In this document: positions 60,190 through 64,000 of the stretch, one piece after another
How the letters are laid out: each line of letters starts with the position of its first letter
Position numbering within the stretch: the stretch's first letter is position 1
DNA from: Trichoplax sp. H2
Lineage: Eukaryota; Placozoa; Uniplacotomia; Trichoplacea
Assembly (NCBI GenBank): GCA_003344405.1
Contig: NOWV01000247.1
Coordinates: 28,296-92,295, forward strand
Reading direction: 5' to 3'
DNA: 64,000 nucleotides
The notes under the pieces: generated by a model
Database searches by the model: none
Seen by the model: only the letters and a program-made list of their open reading frames with translations
Told to the model about the DNA's origin: nothing
Translations under genes and position numbers: made by a program

Positions 60190-60900
60190 CTTGACCAACT
60201 ATCCCATTTTTGCCAATTTGTAGCTTTGAATTACTAGCATTGCATGATCATGTATGATGATGGATGTTGAAAAGATTAGTTGTTTCTTTCAATTTGTAGT
60301 GTTAACCTGGAAATCTTGCTTATTTCATGAATCTCGATGGATATTGAAAAAGACTAGCTATTCTAAAGTCTCTTGGGTAACTGTTCCATTCTCGTCAATT
60401 GGTAATGTTAACCTAAACAGCTTGCATAGTTAAAAATCTTGATGGATATTGAAGTGATTAGCAGCTCTCGAATCTCCTGACTAGCTATTCCATTCTCACA
60501 ATTTTGTAATATTGACTTACTAAGGTTGTATAGTCGTCTATCTTGTAGGATATTGAAAAGATTAGCTGACTTTTAGTCGGCCCTTCATTCATCAGTTTGT
60601 AATATATTTACTAAGGTTGTATAGTCGTCTATCTTGTTGGATATTGAAAAGATTAGCTGTCTTTTAGTCTGCCCTTCATTCATCAGTTTGTAATATATTT
60701 ACTAAGGTTGTGTAGTCGTCTATCTTGATGGATAATGAAAAGATTAGCTGTTCATTTATTCTCTTGACTAGCTGTTCTATTCCCGCTAGTTCACATTATT
60801 AACCTACAAAGCATACATTGCCATCCATGTGGATGGATACTGCAAAGATTAGTCGCTTAGGTAAACTTTTTCCTGAATCCAATTATTGGTCAATTTTGCA
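60190..60900. repeat. Degenerate tandem array B, unit about 90-105 bp
   Basis: GGATATTGAAAAGATTAG and variants occur at 60262, 60339, 60444, 60548, 60639, 60730 and 60835, with spacings of 77-105. The intervening TTTGTAATATATTTACTAAG and GTAGTCGTCTATCTTG blocks are best preserved in the middle copies (60548-60730, both spacings 91). Confidence 0.85.
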
Positions 60901-61450
60901 ATACTCACTTACAAAGGCTACTTAGGTAATCATGCATCTTGATTAAACTATTCCATTCGAGTAGGACTGATACGATGACTGGATATTAGGGAGGTTAGGG
61001 GTCCTCGCAGGTAATGCAAGCACCTTTTTTTATCATAGAAGTGGAGACCTTTATGACTCCAAAGGACTTATGTAGATCCAACTACCTGTATAATCACGAT
61101 TTCACATGGCGTTCGCCAACAACTTCTTTAGAGCCTACTTACAGTGCATCATAAGATAATTTGCTATATATAAAACTGGATTATACATGCTATGAGTATA
61201 GATGGCGTTAGGTTACATCAAGTCACTGTCAGAATATAGCAGTACCATTAAAAGTATGTATCAAGGATAAATCTGCAACATTAATTTGCTGAGAATCCCT
61301 CATCGTGTATCCAGATTAACCTTTCTTCAATCCAACTATTTCGTCAATTTTGCAATATTTACTTACTAAGGCTATATAGGTAGTTTGTGTATTTCGATGA
61401 AACTATTCTATTGGAGTAGAATAAAATCTGCAACATTAATTTACTCAAAC
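60875..61450. repeat. Diverged pair sharing TCAATTTTGCAATA block
   Basis: TCCAATTATTGGTCAATTTT at about 60880 corresponds to TCCAACTATTTCGTCAATTT at about 61330. Both are followed by TTGCAATA..TTACTTACTAAGGCTA, TAGGTA and a TAAACTATTC.ATT..AGTAG segment. They are two copies separated by about 450 bases of other sequence. Confidence 0.65.
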
Positions 61451-62050
61451 TGCTTGATCGTATAACTAGCCTAGAAGAAGGAATCTTACCCAATAACTAC
61501 ACAGCTCTAGAATATTTGAAAGTCTGATATAAATCGTAATATTAAAAAGTCTTTTAGTATCGTGTCCAATTTCTTTGCTAGTCTAAAATAAAAAATCTCA
61601 CTTAATGACTATCAATACAGATGTAGAACCTTCTTATCCACAAGAAGTAAAGCATAAAATAGAAAAGTCTTTTTTAATATGACAGGTAGGTCCGATTTCT
61701 TGGCTAGCCTAGAATGAAAAATTTTACGCAATGACTACCCGTAAAGCTGTAGAATATTTCGATATACTTTACTGCTAACCGTAATGTCGAAAAGTCTTTA
61801 AACACCCTATCCAATTTCTTGGCTTCACTAGAGATGAAGAATCTCACTCGATGATTATCAATGCAGGTGTAGAACTTTTTCAAGTCAAGATACGCAGTAA
61901 ATCAAGGTCTGGGAAAGTCTTTTAATAACATGAATATGTTTTAGTTTGTTGGCTTGCCTGAAATAAAGAATCTTTATTCAATGACTATCGATATAGCTAT
62001 GGAATATATTTTGGACGTCCAGACATGATATCGCTACTCGAGTTTTTGAA
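61450..62050. repeat. Degenerate tandem array C, unit about 120-130 bp
   Basis: TTTCTTGGCTAGCCTAGAAT-like cores near 61571, 61697, 61816 and 61949 are each followed by AAGAATCTCACTCAATGACT, TATCAATACAG.TGTAGAA and, before the next unit, GAAAAGTCTTTTA. A more diverged copy starts near 61455. Confidence 0.8.
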
Positions 62051-62164
62051 TCAAGGCTTGACAGCATACTAAATATGAAAGTATCAAGTCCTTTCTTCCC
62101 AAATTGCTATTACACTTTTAAATCACGACTTAAAAAGTATACTAAGAAATCGAATATGATGCAA

Positions 62165-62800
62165 GCACCCAAGCTCTTTCTATCTTTCCTTACAGACTAC
62201 TAAATAGGACATTATAAATTGCTATGACAGTTATTTCATCAAACCTTGGAAATATACTAAGCAAAAAGCAGCAAACTTATTCTTTCTAAACTGCTAAATA
62301 GCTTAATAACAGTAAAAGAGATTTCTTGGACTGATTCAAGCTCTAGAAATCTACCCTCCCATCTTACTTTCATTTTTTGACATTACTATTAGGTAAATGT
62401 AAAATAAATTCATACTCTTGGTTGAACTACACAATACTTGTCGTCCTTGTGGCAAAATTGAGAAATTTATTTTAAACCCAAATAGACTATTTTATGGAAA
62501 GGTTGACAACTTTTGCAATCTGATATGATAAAAGTACTTAAGCTCTTTCTATCTTTCCTAATAAACTACTAAATAAGGCATAGTAAATTGTTAGAACAGT
62601 TATTTAATCAAATCAAACCTTGAAAACATACGAAACATCTTACTTTCATTTCTTGACATGATTTATAAGATGAAGGCAAAATAAAGTAACACTCTTTGCT
62701 TAACAGCACAACACTTATCCTCCTTGTGGCAAGATTGAGAAATTTATTTTAAACCTAGATAGAACATTTTATGGAAAACTTGACAAGTTTAATTCAAGCA
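62165..62800. repeat. Two-copy repeat D, unit about 370 bp with internal deletion
   Basis: AAGCTCTTTCTATCTTTCCT at 62171 matches 62540 (offset 369), while CCTTGTGGCAA downstream matches at offset about 279. The second copy therefore lacks roughly 90 bases present in the first. Both end with TTGAGAAATTTATTTTAAAC and TTTTATGGAAA. Confidence 0.8.
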
Positions 62801-62899
62801 TTAATGTAAAATTGTGCTTGTAATCTATACTCGTATATTGGATAATTTTGTTCAATTCTTCCCATCATGTCTTCTGGAGTCGATACTTTTTGCGTCCAA

Positions 62900-63960
62900 C
62901 AGCAAGTGAAATTCTTGCTTACATGAGTATTCAAGTATCTGGAGAAGAAACATTTCTTAATCGCCTACTTTTATTTAATGTAATGTTAAGGATAGAACTT
63001 TCCAGGACAATTCTTATTATTTTGATTGGATTAATATGACTGGGCCAATAGATAGTCAAGGAATAAGAAGGCAAAAATCCTAGGTATTTCAAGAAGAGAA
63101 GCATTTTTCAATCGCTTAACTGTATTTACTGGAATAAAAATGGTAAGGCTATAACCTTCAGCAACAGTGGTTGTCATTCGGATTGGATTAATATGTACCG
63201 GGCCAATTTATAATTAAGGAATAAGGAGACAAAAATCTCAGTTATTTCAAGAAGAGAAGCATTTTTTAATCACTTAACTTTATTCACTGGAATAAAAATG
63301 GTCAGGCTGTAACCTTCAGCAACAGTAATTGTCATTTTGATCGGGTTAATACAAACTGGGTCAATTTATAGTTAAGGAATAAGGAGGCAAAAATCCCAGG
63401 TATTTCAAGAAGAGAAACATAACTTTACTTACTGGAATAAAAATAGTAAGGGTAGAACCTTCAGCAACAGTGATTATCATTTTGATCGGATTAATATGAA
63501 CTGGGTCAATTTATAAGGAATAAGGAGGTAAAAATCCCAGGTATTTTCGAGAAAAGAAGCATAGCTTTATTTACTGGAATAAAAATAGTAAGGCTATAAC
63601 CTTCAGCAACAGCAGTTGTCATTTTGATCGGATTAACACGAACTGGGTCAATTTATAGTTTAGGAATAAGGAGGCAAAAATCCCAGGTATTTCAAGAAGA
63701 GAAACTTAACTTAATTTACTGGAATAAAAATGGTAAGGGTAGAACTTTTAGCAACAGTGATTGTCATTTTGATCGGATTAATATGGACTGGGTCAATGTA
63801 TAAGGAATAAGGCGGCAAACATCCCAGGTATTTCAAGAAGAGAAGCATTCTTGAATCACTTAGCTTTATTTACTGGAACAAAAATAGTAAGGGTAGAACT
63901 TTCAGCAACAGAAGTTGTCATTTTGATTAGGTTAATATTGACTAGGTGCGTTGATAGTCT
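62900..63960. repeat. Tandem array E, unit 141-158 bp, about seven copies
   Basis: TTCAGCAACAG-type cores lie at 63161, 63319, 63464, 63605, 63751 and 63905 (spacings 158, 145, 141, 146, 154). Each is followed by TTGTCATTTTGATCGGATTA and TGGGTCAATTTATA, and GGAATAAGGAGGCAAAAATC starts the next unit. A seventh, more diverged copy covers about 62910-63060. It is the most homogeneous of the arrays on this side and continues to near the window edge. Confidence 0.9.
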
Positions 63961-64000
63961 AGGAGAATTATGGAGATGATATCCTTCGGCATGCGGTATT

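Noticed and set aside
63040-63960. CRISPR-like array (regular repeats)
   Set aside because: Units are 141-158 bases and the whole unit is repeated with substitutions; there are no short identical repeats with unique spacers, and the genome is eukaryotic.

Overview
This is nuclear DNA from a eukaryote, almost certainly an animal. Every recognisable gene is split into short exons by AT-rich GT-AG introns, mostly 70-250 bases long, and the window is AT-rich. The gene set combines a complete BBS2 (cilia), a three-repeat MYB with the animal-type C-terminal motif, and a PA14-containing B4GALNT3/4-type glycosyltransferase. That set, with gene order unlike anything I can place, suggests an early-branching, intron-rich, compact animal genome. 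A placozoan-like or other non-bilaterian source is my guess; the sequence alone does not prove it. There are no prokaryotic, viral or CRISPR features.

Layout of genes. EIF2D (+, 5' end outside the window, to 3383) is followed by TADA3 (+, 4686-7614, including a first exon isolated by a 375-base intron). POLR3B (-, 8326-17822) converges on TADA3. NOL7 (+, 19172-20595) is head-to-head with POLR3B and converges on SAP30BP (-, 21124-24080). BBS2 (+, 25813-32958) is head-to-head with SAP30BP. A three-repeat MYB gene (+, 38756-43070) follows. Last is a B4GALNT3/4-like glycosyltransferase (+, 47451-56528). All eight look intact except EIF2D, which the window edge cuts. The genes serve unrelated housekeeping or cell-biological roles: translation initiation, SAGA/ATAC acetylation, Pol III transcription, nucleolar rRNA processing, splicing/co-repression, the BBSome, cell-cycle transcription and Golgi glycosylation. 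I see no sign that they form one functional system.

Layout of non-coding DNA. This is the unusual part. (1) A palindrome-prone 5-mer satellite built from TACTG and its complement, centred on GTAC, recurs at many intergenic sites and once in a BBS2 intron. (2) A 560-base tandem duplication begins at the base next to the SAP30BP start codon. (3) Two 20-N gaps (8847-8866 and 34919-34938) each lie between copies of a repeated sequence and look like unresolved contig joins. (4) Degenerate tandem arrays of about 75-370-base units lie between POLR3B and NOL7, in both large introns of the glycosyltransferase gene, and as a near-continuous series of different arrays from about 58.1 kb to the right edge. 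(5) A duplicated block at 34.8/35.3 kb carries CCAAT and E2F-like motifs and looks like a promoter.

I did not find a convincing new protein system. The strongest candidates for new biology are the repeat architecture and the promoter-like duplications. Exon boundaries for EIF2D, TADA3 and NOL7 were checked for reading-frame continuity by hand. The other genes were read exon by exon, but not every splice site was fixed to the base.
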